A stretch of 19,723 bases of DNA from positions 1 through 19,723 of the forward strand of contig JAKBTA010000019.1 in the NCBI GenBank assembly GCA_021844645.1, in the 5' to 3' direction. The notes under the pieces are model-generated. The model was not told the DNA's origin. It was given only the letters and a program-made list of their open reading frames with translations, and ran no database searches. The position numbers and the translations under genes were made by a program. This document shows, in pieces, positions 6,841-15,970 of the stretch (position 1 is its first letter; each line of letters begins with the position of its first letter). Origin of the DNA: Nitrospirota bacterium. Its GTDB lineage: Bacteria; Nitrospirota_A; Leptospirillia; Leptospirillales; Leptospirillaceae.

Positions 6841-7734
6841 CTAAATCCCGGGTGCCGCTGTCGGAGAGACATCGGAGTGTTCGCGAGGCCCTCTCCCAAG
6901 TGCCTGGGCCTCAAGCGCCATCTCCAGATCCCGGCGGGCCTTCGGGTCGGACGGACGAATCTGCAGTGCCCTCCGGAATGACTCGATGGCCTTTCCAATC
7001 CGGTTCTTCCTGAAGTAAGACTCCCCATTGCGTGTATGGAGGGCAACCTCTTCCAGTATCCGTTTTTTTAACTCCAGGGAATCGGTATCCGAAGGATCCA
7101 GCAACAGGGCTTTTTTAACAGACCGGTATGCACCAGCCGGATGGTTGGAAGAAAAGCGACTCTGTGCAAGATGCCGGTAGGACCAGGCCAGTGTCCGGTC
7201 AAGCTCCGGGTTTGCCGGCCCCTCCTTCCGGAGGAGAAGAAGACGGTTTGACAATGCTTCCCATTGCCTTCCCATCTGATTCTGGACTTCTATCAAAATC
7301 AGCAGATGCCGCCGGGCCCTTTGGGGGATATTCCAGCCGGGATCGAGCCGGCTCGCCTGCGAAACCTTTGAAAGCGCCTCGTTCAGATGGCCGACCCGCT
7401 CCAGCTGGCGAGCCTCCCCCATCCTGTAGATAGCCATTTCTCTGTTGATCTGGTGTTCAAGCCCGGAGAGCAGACGCTGATTTTTTGTGTTGAGAGAAGG
7501 GTATTTTCTCCATGCCAGGGCAATGGCTTCTGCCTTTGAGAATTCATTGCGGGCAAGATCAGCGCGGGCATCATTGTATGCATGAACAAAGCGGCTATTA
7601 TTACGGGCGACAAGCGCATCATTTTGCTGAGGATGGGAGAGGATACACCCGGATAGAAACATTGTTCCGGAAACAAGAAGTATCTTGGCCCGATTGGCAA
7701 GGCAACAACCTTTTTCCATTTTCCAAAGAACCAT
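6841..7734 (-). CDS. TPR-repeat outer-membrane-type lipoprotein
   Basis: 297 residues. Seen: a lipoprotein signal peptide with lipobox L27-S-G-C30 after a hydrophobic stretch (ILLVSGTMF), then an almost all-helical protein with tetratricopeptide-like repeats, clearest near the C-terminus (GAYRSVKKALLLDPSDTDSLELKKRIL and AIESFRRALQIRPSDPKARRDLE, given here by their key residues A/G..Y...A..l.P.D). Such proteins scaffold envelope complexes; the partner is unknown. ATG at 7734 is chosen because GGGAGAGG lies 4 nt upstream and the signal peptide then has normal length; another in-frame ATG at 7785 has only a poor site. It ends 38 nt before dapF, suggesting co-transcription. Confidence 0.8.
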   Translation of the reverse strand: MVLWKMEKGCCLANRAKILLVSGTMFLSGCILSHPQQNDALVARNNSRFVHAYNDARADLARNEFSKAEAIALAWRKYPSLNTKNQRLLSGLEHQINREMAIYRMGEARQLERVGHLNEALSKVSQASRLDPGWNIPQRARRHLLILIEVQNQMGRQWEALSNRLLLLRKEGPANPELDRTLAWSYRHLAQSRFSSNHPAGAYRSVKKALLLDPSDTDSLELKKRILEEVALHTRNGESYFRKNRIGKAIESFRRALQIRPSDPKARRDLEMALEAQALGRGPREHSDVSPTAAPGI

Positions 7735-8079
7735 ACAGCCTCTCCCGGAGATTAAATCTTGAAGGCATGACAGAGAGCCCAACATGATCGCTCACGAAAT
7801 CATCGGACATGCCACCGGCAACAAAACTTTGTACCCCGATGCATCCTCTGGGAGGGCACGGACATCGGCCACCTGGCGGAAATTGGAATCTCCAGCCTGA
7901 AGCACGGCCTTGAACCGGCAGAAGACATCCCCGATTTTCCCCGACAGATTCATGATCGATGGCTCGCCGGAAGCTTCCCGATGACAGCGCCCAACATCAG
8001 GTTCGCGCAATAATCCATCAGAAAGACTGGCCGCGGACTGAGGAAAGATCGCTCTCCACCAAACACCTGAATCAGCAGA
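7735..8079. other. 345-bp gap without a confident gene
   Basis: Two overlapping antisense reading frames are open. On minus, a TTG-initiated 72-codon frame runs 8010-7792 without a good ribosome site. On plus, a segment ending TAA at 8011-8013 is open from about 7786 and uses common codons (for example HLAEIGISSLKHGL), but has no start codon in frame; an ATG at 7784 is one frame off. This may be a frameshifted relic or chance. No terminator or promoter is clear. Confidence 0.35.
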
Positions 8080-8499
8080 CTAAGACAGGCGCTTTGCGTT
8101 TTCCTGAATTTCCTGAAGCGTCTTGCAGTCAATGCACAAAGTCGTAACCGGTCTGGCCATCAGGCGCTTTTCTTCGATCGCCTCACCACATCCTTCGCAA
8201 ATGCCAAAGTCACCTTCCTTGATCCGCTCTATAGCGAGATCGATTTTCCGAAGAAGGTTCTTTTCCCTTTCCTTCAGACGGAGAGAAAAGGCTTCATGCT
8301 CTTCCCTGGTGGCCATATCTGTAGGGTCGGGGGTCAACCCCGCAACATTGGCGACACCGATACCGACAACTCTTCCCGCCTCTTTCAGGATCTGATCCCG
8401 TTGATCGTGCAGAAGCCTTTCAATCTGGGAAAAGTCCCGCCCATCCTTTGCTTGTGGCGGTGAGTCCTGCCCTGAACTACCCGAGGAAAACTCTCCCAT
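8080..8499 (-). CDS. DksA/TraR-family zinc-finger transcription regulator
   Basis: 139 residues. Seen: a coiled-coil region (about 22-95) whose tip carries D58-P-T-D61-M-A63, matching the DxxDxA tip motif by which DksA acts in the RNA polymerase secondary channel, then ERIKEGDFGICEGCGEAI and a C4 zinc finger, C101-x2-C104-x17-C122-x2-C125. Known: DksA works with ppGpp to reset transcription initiation during starvation; shorter relatives do part of this. The intact tip and zinc finger favour true DksA-like activity. ATG 8499 has AAGGGAG nine bases upstream; a longer in-frame start at 8622 would add a Cys/Trp-rich stretch unlike the family. Divergent from the dioxygenase gene with 161 nt between. 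Confidence 0.9.
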   Translation of the reverse strand: MGEFSSGSSGQDSPPQAKDGRDFSQIERLLHDQRDQILKEAGRVVGIGVANVAGLTPDPTDMATREEHEAFSLRLKEREKNLLRKIDLAIERIKEGDFGICEGCGEAIEEKRLMARPVTTLCIDCKTLQEIQENAKRLS

Positions 8500-8660
8500 C
8501 GAATGATTCTCCCTTGTAGACACCGAAAAAACGCCTTCCCTCCCGGCAAGACAAACTTGCCAGGCAACATGCAACCATTCCATCATATCGACTATACACA
8601 GCAAAGAATCATCGATCAACAAGATTAAGAGGACGACAAAACTGGGGGGAGGGACTTTTC

Positions 8661-9476
8661 TTGAATAACACGGCCGGATTCATCAGCCACGGTGCACCTG
8701 ATATCATTCTTGGAAACGACGGTGCCCTGGCCTCCTGGAAAAGCTACCTGGGCTCCGGAACCCATTTCAGGGGAATCGTTGTCATATCTGCCCACTGGAT
8801 GGAAAAAGAAATAACCCTGTCAGCGAACCCCCACCCTGCAACCATTCACGACTTTGGAGGGTTTCCCGAAGAGCTCTATCGGATGAAATACCCTGCATCC
8901 GGGTCTCAATCGATGGCGACGGACCTGAATGACAGGATTTTCAAAGCCGGATGGCGTTCGAAAATCGATCTCCACAGAGGACTTGACCACGGGGTCTGGA
9001 TCCCTCTCATGGCAATGCTCCCCGATTGCTCTCTTCCGGTTGTTCCCATTTCACTATCCCGGGAAATGGGAGCCGAAAGCATGTTTCAGTTCGGAAGGGA
9101 TCTCCATGACATCATGGGAGATGATCTCTTTTTTCTCGCAAGCGGAGGAGTCACCCACAACCTGTCTGAGGCAAGGTTCTCAGAAGGAAAAGGGGCTCCC
9201 TGGGCGGAAGAGTTTGATCGCTGGACGGTGGAAACAGTGCTGTCAGAAAACTGGACTGATCTGATTAACTACAGAAAGGTGGCCCCCTACGGAAACAGGA
9301 ACCACCCCACTGAAGAGCACTTTCTTCCGCTTTTGTCCTTTGCCGGATGGGCAAGCCGGTCCAGGGAAAAATCACCCGGCATATCTTTGTCCGTTCCCCA
9401 CAGGACTATGTCCTACTACTGCATTTCAATGACTGGATTCTTGTTGACAGAAAAGAGCTCCGCTCAAGCTCCCTGA
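8661..9476 (+). CDS. LigB/YgiD-type extradiol ring-cleavage dioxygenase (4,5-DOPA dioxygenase family)
   Basis: 271 residues, typical length. Seen: FISHGAPDI (H10), VVISAHWM (H45), the family stretch LDHGVWIPLMAM (H110), LASGGVTHNL (H166) and NHPTEEHFLPL (H215, H220). These conserved histidines match the metal and active-site set of YgiD and plant DODA, class III extradiol dioxygenases that open catechol rings with a non-haem metal. The true substrate in bacteria is usually unknown. Start is TTG at 8661 with GGGGGGAGGG upstream; no ATG gives the conserved N-terminus. Convergent with czcA: its TGA ends at 9476 and the czcA stop starts at 9477. Confidence 0.88.
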   Translation: MNNTAGFISHGAPDIILGNDGALASWKSYLGSGTHFRGIVVISAHWMEKEITLSANPHPATIHDFGGFPEELYRMKYPASGSQSMATDLNDRIFKAGWRSKIDLHRGLDHGVWIPLMAMLPDCSLPVVPISLSREMGAESMFQFGRDLHDIMGDDLFFLASGGVTHNLSEARFSEGKGAPWAEEFDRWTVETVLSENWTDLINYRKVAPYGNRNHPTEEHFLPLLSFAGWASRSREKSPGISLSVPHRTMSYYCISMTGFLLTEKSSAQAP

Positions 9477-12400
9477 TCAGGAAATCTCATCTCCCGCAAA
9501 CCCCTTTGGCGATTGGGGAAGTTTTCCGGTGAGCGAATAGACCACGGGCAGCACCAGAAGAGTGAAGAGAATCGCAGTCACAACTCCTCCCACGATAACG
9601 ATTGCCAGAGGCTTCTGGGCCTGATTGCCTATTCCTGTTGAAAGAGCCGCAGGCAGAAGACCAAGTCCGGCAAGAAGTGCGGTCATCAGCACAGGACGCA
9701 CCCGGAGCTCTCCGCCTTTTGTGATCGCTTCGGCCATCCCCATTCCTTCCTGCCTCAACCTTGTTACAAAATTGATCAGGATCATTCCGTCCTGGATCGC
9801 GATGCCAAACAGGGACAAGAATCCTATTGCCGCGGAAATAGACAGATGATGTCCTGTCAGGTAAAGAGCCCAGACCCCACCCGTAAGAGCAAACGGTACG
9901 GAAAGAAGCTGGACAAAGGCATAACCAACCGACTGGTAGGACCAGTACAGGAGCAAAAACATGATTCCAACGGCAATTGGTGCCAGGATCAGAAGCCTCG
10001 ACTGGGCTTCCTTCATTTCCCTGTACTCCCCGTACCACTGGATCCTGTAACCTGCCGGCATCGGAACATTCTTTGAAATGAGGCTTTTGGCCTCATCAAC
10101 CGCGCTTCCTATATCCCTGTGGCGAACGGAAAACTTTACAGGAATATAGCGGGAGTTTTGCTCGCGAAAGATGTAGGAGTTCCCGTTCTTGACCTCAATG
10201 GTCGACAGCTGGGAGAGAGGAATGTGCGATCCGTCAGGAGTGTCGACCAGAATAGACCTGATCGCCTTGATATCCTTCCGGTATTTTGCGGCAAGCCGGA
10301 TCGTCACGTCGAAACGCTCCTCCTGCTTTAAAATCTGGGTAACAGCCACTCCACCAACAGCGGTCTGGATGACATTCTCAACATCCTGGGCATGGACACC
10401 ATAACGGGCACAGGCTGACGGGTCAACGCGAATGAGAAGCTCCTGGCCTCCACGAATCCTGAAAATACCAAGATCGGCCATTCCCTTTACAGAAGACAGA
10501 AGGGAAACGGTCCTTTGCGCAAGTCGCTCAAGCTCTTTTGGATCCGGACCAAAGATCTTGAGGCTGTTCTGGCCTTTCACCCCTGATACCGCCTCTTCCA
10601 CATTGTCCTCAATATACTGTGACACATTAAACGTCACACCTGGGATCCCATGGAGCTTTTTCAGGATTTCGGCCTGGATCATTGCTTTTGTCACACCAGG
10701 ACGCCATTGTTTCTCGGGTTTGAAAAACACTGCAAATTCGGCATTCCAGAACCCTCCGACATCATAGGCGTCATCCGGTCGACCCTCCTCCGATGTCACA
10801 ACCTTGATTTCCGGGGTTTCAAGAATCATTCTCCTGATGCCATCAGTCATCTTTGCCCCATAGGGAAGGCTGACAGAAACAGGATAGGTCGCCCGTATGT
10901 AAAGGTTGTTTTCTTCAAGCTTGGGAAGAAACTCTGTCCCAAGTCTCGGAAGAATGATCAAAGAGGTTAAGATGAGAAAACCTCCTGCCAGAGTCAGCGT
11001 TACAACCTTGTTGGCAAGAACCCACGAGAGAAGAAACCGGTAAGACCGCTTCACCAGGCGCATCAGGAATGTATCTTCATGGGGGGAAACATTTGAGAGT
11101 GCTGCAGAAGAAATAGCCGGAGACAAGGTCATCGACAGGATCACCGCCGCCAGAAGACCTCCACCCATCGTATAGGCCATCGGGGTGAAAATCTTGCCTT
11201 CAACCCCCTTCATGAACAAAAGGGGGACATAGGCTGCAAAAACAATCATCGTTGAAAAGACAGTGGCTCCCTGCACCTCTGTTACCGCGGAAAAGACAAT
11301 CAACCGCGTGTCCGTCTTGTCGCCAGAAGGCCTTTCCATAAGATGCCGGTAGATATTTTCCACAACAATGACCGAAGCATCCACAAGAATTCCGAAATCG
11401 ATCGCGCCAAGTGACAGAAGGTTCGCCGAGATTCCCTTCAGCTTCATCAGGGAAAATGCGGCAAGCAGGGCAACAGGAATCGTTACGGCCACAATCAGGG
11501 CTGAGCGCAGATTTCCCAGAAACACATATAGCGTCAAAAGGACCAGCGTGATTCCAAGAGACAGGTTCTCAAGAACGGTATGAAGCGTCCAGCCCATCAA
11601 TTCCGTTCTGTCGTAGAAGGTATTGATCTTGACCCCTTTGGGCAGATCGTGGGCCCGGATTTCCTCCACTTTCTTGTGGACACGCTCAAGAACATGCCGG
11701 GTGTTGGCCCCTCGCAATAAAAGGACAACTCCTTCGACCGTGTCATTGTTCAGATTCCGTCCAACCCGGCCAAGCCGGGGCTGGGGGCCAATCTGCACGG
11801 TAGCGATATCCCGGATCAGAACAGGTGTTCCCTTGACCTCGGCAACCATGATCTTGCCGATATCCTCCCGGTTCCTCAAGAGCCCTATCCCCCTGACCAC
11901 CTGGGCGGTCTCCCCGAAATTCAGGACATAGGCTCCCACATTGTTATTGGCTGCCGAGACAGCTGCCATCACCTGGGCAAGGGTCAGGTTGTAGTCTCTA
12001 AGACGGCTCATGTCGACCAGAATCTGGTACTGTCTGATCCATCCGCCCATTCCGGATTCATCAGCAACCCCCGGGATCTCCTTGAATCTTCGCTCAAGAA
12101 CCCAGTCATCCAGTGTCTTTAGCTCATCAAGCGGGGCACCTGAAAGCGTATATCGATAAATCTCACCCGTTGCCGGCGTATTGATATCCAGAACCGGCAC
12201 GATTCCTGCTGGAAGGTTGGCCTGAGCGGTCCGGTTGTAAATGCGGTGTCTGGCCTCAAAATCATTGACATTGCCGGAAAAAATAGCCATCACCACAGAC
12301 AGGCCGTACATGGAGATCGATCGCTGGGCTTTCATTCCCGGAGTTCCGTTGATCGCAATCTCAATGGGGAGGGTGATCTGGCGTTCAACCTCTTCAGCCC

Positions 12401-12566
12401 CTCTGCCTGGCCACTGGGTCAGGACTCTCACCATAAGGGGCGATACGTCCGGATAGGGCTCAATTTGCAGGTTCTGGTAAGAAACAACTCCAAGAACAAC
12501 CACGACAACGCTCAGCAGATAGACAAAAACTCTTTCCCTGAGGGCCAGCTTAAGAAGGGTCCTCAT
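9477..12566 (-). CDS. czcA: CzcA-type heavy-metal efflux RND permease
   Basis: 1029 residues, full length for HME-RND pumps. Seen: first membrane helix at 11-30, then IEPYPDVSPLMVRVLTQWPG, the first periplasmic lobe, helices from about 333, the proton-relay motif AIDFGILVDASVIVVEN (D390, D396, E404), a second half with the same architecture, and the last helices near 870-1010. The DFG..VD form is typical of divalent-cation (Zn/Co/Cd/Ni) exporters rather than the CusA copper/silver type, though the exact metal is not predictable. It drives proton-coupled export across the envelope with the CzcB adaptor and CzcC channel. Its ATG overlaps the czcB stop (TAATG), so translation is coupled. Last gene of the operon. 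Confidence 0.95.
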   Translation of the reverse strand: MRTLLKLALRERVFVYLLSVVVVVLGVVSYQNLQIEPYPDVSPLMVRVLTQWPGRGAEEVERQITLPIEIAINGTPGMKAQRSISMYGLSVVMAIFSGNVNDFEARHRIYNRTAQANLPAGIVPVLDINTPATGEIYRYTLSGAPLDELKTLDDWVLERRFKEIPGVADESGMGGWIRQYQILVDMSRLRDYNLTLAQVMAAVSAANNNVGAYVLNFGETAQVVRGIGLLRNREDIGKIMVAEVKGTPVLIRDIATVQIGPQPRLGRVGRNLNNDTVEGVVLLLRGANTRHVLERVHKKVEEIRAHDLPKGVKINTFYDRTELMGWTLHTVLENLSLGITLVLLTLYVFLGNLRSALIVAVTIPVALLAAFSLMKLKGISANLLSLGAIDFGILVDASVIVVENIYRHLMERPSGDKTDTRLIVFSAVTEVQGATVFSTMIVFAAYVPLLFMKGVEGKIFTPMAYTMGGGLLAAVILSMTLSPAISSAALSNVSPHEDTFLMRLVKRSYRFLLSWVLANKVVTLTLAGGFLILTSLIILPRLGTEFLPKLEENNLYIRATYPVSVSLPYGAKMTDGIRRMILETPEIKVVTSEEGRPDDAYDVGGFWNAEFAVFFKPEKQWRPGVTKAMIQAEILKKLHGIPGVTFNVSQYIEDNVEEAVSGVKGQNSLKIFGPDPKELERLAQRTVSLLSSVKGMADLGIFRIRGGQELLIRVDPSACARYGVHAQDVENVIQTAVGGVAVTQILKQEERFDVTIRLAAKYRKDIKAIRSILVDTPDGSHIPLSQLSTIEVKNGNSYIFREQNSRYIPVKFSVRHRDIGSAVDEAKSLISKNVPMPAGYRIQWYGEYREMKEAQSRLLILAPIAVGIMFLLLYWSYQSVGYAFVQLLSVPFALTGGVWALYLTGHHLSISAAIGFLSLFGIAIQDGMILINFVTRLRQEGMGMAEAITKGGELRVRPVLMTALLAGLGLLPAALSTGIGNQAQKPLAIVIVGGVVTAILFTLLVLPVVYSLTGKLPQSPKGFAGDEIS

Positions 12567-13678
12567 TAACGGACCTGTCTCTTTCGAGGTGTTGGCAACA
12601 CTCCCCGGTTCAGAAGGTCCTGTCTCATGTTTTCAAGAAGGATCGCCCCGGAAACAGCAATCGTCTCTCCGGACGAGACTCCTGAGAAAACAGTCATTTC
12701 TCCGTCCGACTCGTCACCGGCAGAAACTTCCCTCGTCACAAAAGATCCAGGTGCCGTTTCAACAAAAACATGATACCCCTGGTCATCCCTGATAAAGGCA
12801 GCATCAGGAAGAGCGATTTCTCCCGTTGGCCGGTCAAGGCTGATGATGACAGAGGCAAACATTCCCGGTTTCAACAAGTTATCTATATTCGAGATTTCCC
12901 CTCTTACATGAAATGTACGCGTTGCCGGATCGACCATCCCCCCCAGATAAATGATCTTTCCACCAAAACTCATCTCGGGATAGGCAACGGTATGAACCAT
13001 GATTTTCTGTCCCTGTCGAACCAGGGGGAGATCTCCTTCAAAAATATCCATATAAACCCAGAGTTTCGAGAGATCCGCAATTGTCAGTAGCTGGTCTCCC
13101 GGATTCATGAAGAGTCCTTCCCTCAGCTGGGAGTTCAGGATCGTCCCTGCCCTGGGAGAGTGGATCGTGAGATAAGGATCAATTTTTCCCGTTCTGGAAA
13201 GTCTTGAAAGGTCTTTTTCCGAAGCACCCATCAATAGCAGTTTCTTTGCCACCGCCTGGATATAGGATTTGGCTTCCGATGCGTCCTGGGACGTCTTCGC
13301 TACCCTGAATGCATTCAGATACTCAACTTCTGCAGTCACATAATCGGGACTGTAGACCTTGGCCAGGTCATCGTTTTTGGAAACCCTCTGTCCCTCAAAG
13401 GCCAGGATCTTGACCTCCCTGGCAGCAACTCTTGCCGAAATAACCGAAACTCTGCCCTCGTCAAAATTGATCGTTCCGGTTCTACGAATCGTCCGTGAAA
13501 TTCTCCTGGGAACAGCGACCTCTGTCTTGACCCAATGTGCCTTGATCTGCTCAGGAGTCAAAGTCAGAACGGTCTGATCCAAAGGTAGCGCAAGAAGGAA
13601 GGAAGGAGAACAAAAACCTCCAAGAAGCAGGGTCAAAAACAGGATCAGAGCAAATGACAAATATCTTCCAGATCTCAT
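12566..13678 (-). CDS. czcB: CzcB-type periplasmic adaptor (membrane fusion protein)
   Basis: 370 residues. Seen: signal peptide or anchor (basic MRSGRY then hydrophobic core to about 30), a barrel-sandwich first half with V-I-S-A-R-V...VKILAFEGQRVSKND, a helical hairpin (about 110-160), the returning half IHSPRAGTILNSQLREG, then beta-barrel and membrane-proximal domains (LWVYMDIFEGDL, GGMVDPATRTFHVRGE, LLKPGMFASVIISL). This is the order in CusB/CzcB adaptors, which bridge permease and outer-membrane channel. There is no His- or Met-rich N-terminal metal-binding segment, unlike CzcB of Cupriavidus. Both ends overlap the neighbours by one base (TAATG), a tight operon. Confidence 0.93.
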   Translation of the reverse strand: MRSGRYLSFALILFLTLLLGGFCSPSFLLALPLDQTVLTLTPEQIKAHWVKTEVAVPRRISRTIRRTGTINFDEGRVSVISARVAAREVKILAFEGQRVSKNDDLAKVYSPDYVTAEVEYLNAFRVAKTSQDASEAKSYIQAVAKKLLLMGASEKDLSRLSRTGKIDPYLTIHSPRAGTILNSQLREGLFMNPGDQLLTIADLSKLWVYMDIFEGDLPLVRQGQKIMVHTVAYPEMSFGGKIIYLGGMVDPATRTFHVRGEISNIDNLLKPGMFASVIISLDRPTGEIALPDAAFIRDDQGYHVFVETAPGSFVTREVSAGDESDGEMTVFSGVSSGETIAVSGAILLENMRQDLLNRGVLPTPRKRQVR

Positions 13679-15087
13679 TACTTCACCTCTTCCCGGGATT
13701 TCATCCCCGAATTTTCCCCGCTAAGCTCAGGAAGGGATTCCCCAACTGCCGCCTCGAGATTTGAAAGGGCCTGGTAATACCCGATCAGGTTTTGGTAACC
13801 CGCATACCTGGCTTGCCTGTACGCCTGTATCGCACTGATCAGATACAAAAAATCGTTTTTCTGATTCTCATAACCCGTAAGAGCCAGATCAAAGGCCAGG
13901 CGAGTCTGTGGAACAATCTCCCGGTCACTGATCTCATACTGACGGTAACCCAGAACAACCTGGGAGTATGAGTTGTCCACGTTCAGGCGAACCTGTACCG
14001 CCTGCCACTGATACTGAAAATCCGCAGACCTGACCTGATCAGCCGCCGAATCGACCTGGGGTTTTTGTTTCATCATGGCAAAAATGGGAACATTGACCTG
14101 AAGCCCCGCGTAATAACAGTTCAGGCCCGAGAACCCGTAGCAGGATTCCCCTCCCATCGATCCTTCAAACTGGAAATCAGGCAGATACCCCATCTTTGTC
14201 AGAGTCAGCTGATGACGGTTCAATTCGAGATTGGTCTCGCTCGACAGGAGGTCCGGCCGGTTTTTCAAGGCCAGCGCCTCAAGCCCTGAAAGCGGTCTGG
14301 AAAAAGAAACGGGAGCTGAAGGAGAATCGATCTCGACAGGGGTGTCTGGAGGGTAGGCCAAAAGGGCATTAAGCTGGCGTCTTGCGATCATCTCAGACAT
14401 TTCCGCAGTGAGCTGGTCGAGCTTGGCCTGGGACAGCTGAACCTTTGCATTGACCACGTCGAGTATCTGGGCCGACCCAACCGAAAGCTTCGTTCTTGTG
14501 ATATCCAGAACCCTTGCCAGCCAGTTCTGCATTTCAAGATTCAGGGAGAGAGATTTCTGGGCCAAAAGCAACTGGAAACAAGCCATTTCAGTCTGGTTTC
14601 GCAAAGATACCTTCTGGGCCTGATAAGCAAGATATGCGCTTTTTGTATTATCCCTGTTGATCTGGTATCCAATCTCCGACTTTCCCGGAAAAAGGACACT
14701 TTGGGTAATGGCCCAGTTGTTGCCAGACTGGTAGGGAAGGCCTTGGCCATTGGGACCATTCCCCTGCTCACCCGCTCCGAAGAGATACTGAATCTGCGGA
14801 TCGGCTGGAGCCAGAGCCGTCACTTCGAGTTTTTTCGTGGACTTCCACGAAGCCTTATAGGCCAGGATATCAGGATTTTTCCGCAGTGCGATGTCTACGG
14901 CCTGCGAAACAGTAAGCCTCCTCGGCACCGGAGACTCATCCGCCCCCGCAGCTGAACTTTTGAGGGACTGATTCTGCCCCGTCTCCGCCATTTCAGTCGC
15001 AGCAAAGGATTCGCCGGAGCCAAATCCCATCAGGATCAGTAAAAACAGAATATCTATAAACCGAAGGCATTTAGAAAATGTCAACAT
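13678..15087 (-). CDS. czcC: CzcC-type outer-membrane efflux channel (TolC/OEP family)
   Basis: 469 residues. Seen: signal peptide with cleavage near SFA-A (residues 28-30), then two OEP repeats starting LTVSQAVDIALRKNPDILAYKASW and LSGLEALALKNRPDLLSSETNL, each with long helices and barrel strands (QVNVPIF). OEP channels form trimeric barrel-tunnel conduits for RND pumps. ATG at 15087 is chosen: GGAGAT precedes it closely and gives a normal signal peptide; an in-frame start at 15183 has no such signal. First gene of czcCBA. No metal-responsive regulator gene (CzcRS, MerR or ArsR type) is adjacent. Confidence 0.92.
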   Translation of the reverse strand: MLTFSKCLRFIDILFLLILMGFGSGESFAATEMAETGQNQSLKSSAAGADESPVPRRLTVSQAVDIALRKNPDILAYKASWKSTKKLEVTALAPADPQIQYLFGAGEQGNGPNGQGLPYQSGNNWAITQSVLFPGKSEIGYQINRDNTKSAYLAYQAQKVSLRNQTEMACFQLLLAQKSLSLNLEMQNWLARVLDITRTKLSVGSAQILDVVNAKVQLSQAKLDQLTAEMSEMIARRQLNALLAYPPDTPVEIDSPSAPVSFSRPLSGLEALALKNRPDLLSSETNLELNRHQLTLTKMGYLPDFQFEGSMGGESCYGFSGLNCYYAGLQVNVPIFAMMKQKPQVDSAADQVRSADFQYQWQAVQVRLNVDNSYSQVVLGYRQYEISDREIVPQTRLAFDLALTGYENQKNDFLYLISAIQAYRQARYAGYQNLIGYYQALSNLEAAVGESLPELSGENSGMKSREEVK

Positions 15088-15935
15088 ATTATCTCCATTA
15101 GAATTGATATCCTCCCGCCACGAAACCGGAAAATGGTTGTAGAGGGGGATTCCCAGGATCGCACCCGGGATTTTCTGGCTCACCGATCCCTTTTATTGAC
15201 GGGTATCTCCCCAGATCGAGACCTCCGGTGCCCCGGATGAATTCTGTTTCACAAAAACGAAACGCTTGACATTGTTTGCCGCCAGGATCCCCCGGTTATG
15301 GATTGTCTGGCAGACGGGAGAATTTCACGTCCTCTCCGGCATGGGAACAGAACCTGGTTTTCGCTCTCGACCAAAATGGATCCGAAAGGTGTCCCGGCCA
15401 CGTCTTTAAGGATCGTGACCGGCCAGACAACTCCCCCGAATATCCGGAAAAACCGGGCCCTGATACGCCTGATCTTCGGGAAACTGAAAGGATTGAAAGG
15501 TAATCTTCGATAGTCAGCCGTTCCTTCCCAGGAAGAGCCACGAGCCACTGATCCGAGCCACCATGCCGAGCAAACGAGATCTCCATATCTGGGCGTTTTA
15601 TTCTGATGTGAGCTCTCCCGTCTCACATTCATCATAAGGACCCGCCTCGACACTGTGAATCAAGAGCACAAAAAATACAAGGGGGGAGTATACAGATTCA
15701 TGAGATCAGTTACCCAAATTTTTGACCATAGCAGGCGCGGCAACCCCCAAGATCCCAAAATCATTCAGAATTCCAAAAATGAGGAGGCCTCTTTGATCCA
15801 GCGAAGGTCATGCCAGAAACACTGACCATCTCCCCACGCTCTCCTGGCGAGCACCCCGTAGCATACAACAGAAATAACATCTGTTAAGAAATTATTAACA
15901 AATGTTAATCGAGGAGCAAAAAACAGTCAACACGA
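15088..15935. other. long gene-poor region upstream of czcC
   Basis: No recognisable gene. Overlapping frames on minus (15296-15586 and 15249-15653) and plus (15276-15513) show no family signature, poor ribosome sites and mutually exclusive phases. A 42-codon plus frame at 15700-15828 has GGGGGGAG upstream but with 11-nt spacing and an uninformative product. The region must hold the czcCBA promoter, but no convincing -35/-10 pair was found near the start; TTGACA at 15264-15269 region points the other way. The only clear structure is the paired palindromes near 15876-15908. Confidence 0.5.
15876..15908. promoter_or_regulatory. two operator-like palindromes, 21 bp apart
   Basis: AACATCTGTTAA (15876-15887) and AACAAATGTTAA (15897-15908) share the form AACAnnTGTTAA and start 21 bp apart, two helical turns, so dimers would bind the same DNA face. 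The second extends to a 7-bp-arm palindrome (15894-15909). This is the usual look of a tandem repressor or activator site. The target gene is unclear: czcC starts about 790 bp away. Confidence 0.45.
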
Positions 15936-15970
15936 CTTGATCCTGCTTCATTCCGAGGAACAGGATCAAG
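15936..15970 (-). terminator. terminator hairpin after the outer-membrane protein gene
   Basis: CTTGATCCTG (15936-15945) and CAGGATCAAG (15961-15970) form a perfect 10-bp stem with a 15-nt loop, beginning immediately at the stop codon of the minus-strand gene. On the minus strand a T6 run (complement of 15919-15924 region) follows about 11 nt later, so termination is likely although the T-run is displaced. Confidence 0.6.

Noticed and set aside
15249..15653. 134-codon minus-strand reading frame upstream of czcC
   Set aside because: Another phase on the same strand is equally open, no family motif, weak ribosome site, Arg/Trp/Ser-rich shadow-like composition.
15700..15828. 42-codon plus-strand frame with a GGGGGGAG sequence upstream
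   Set aside because: Spacing of 11 nt is too long and the product is low-information; kept only as a mention in the gap description.
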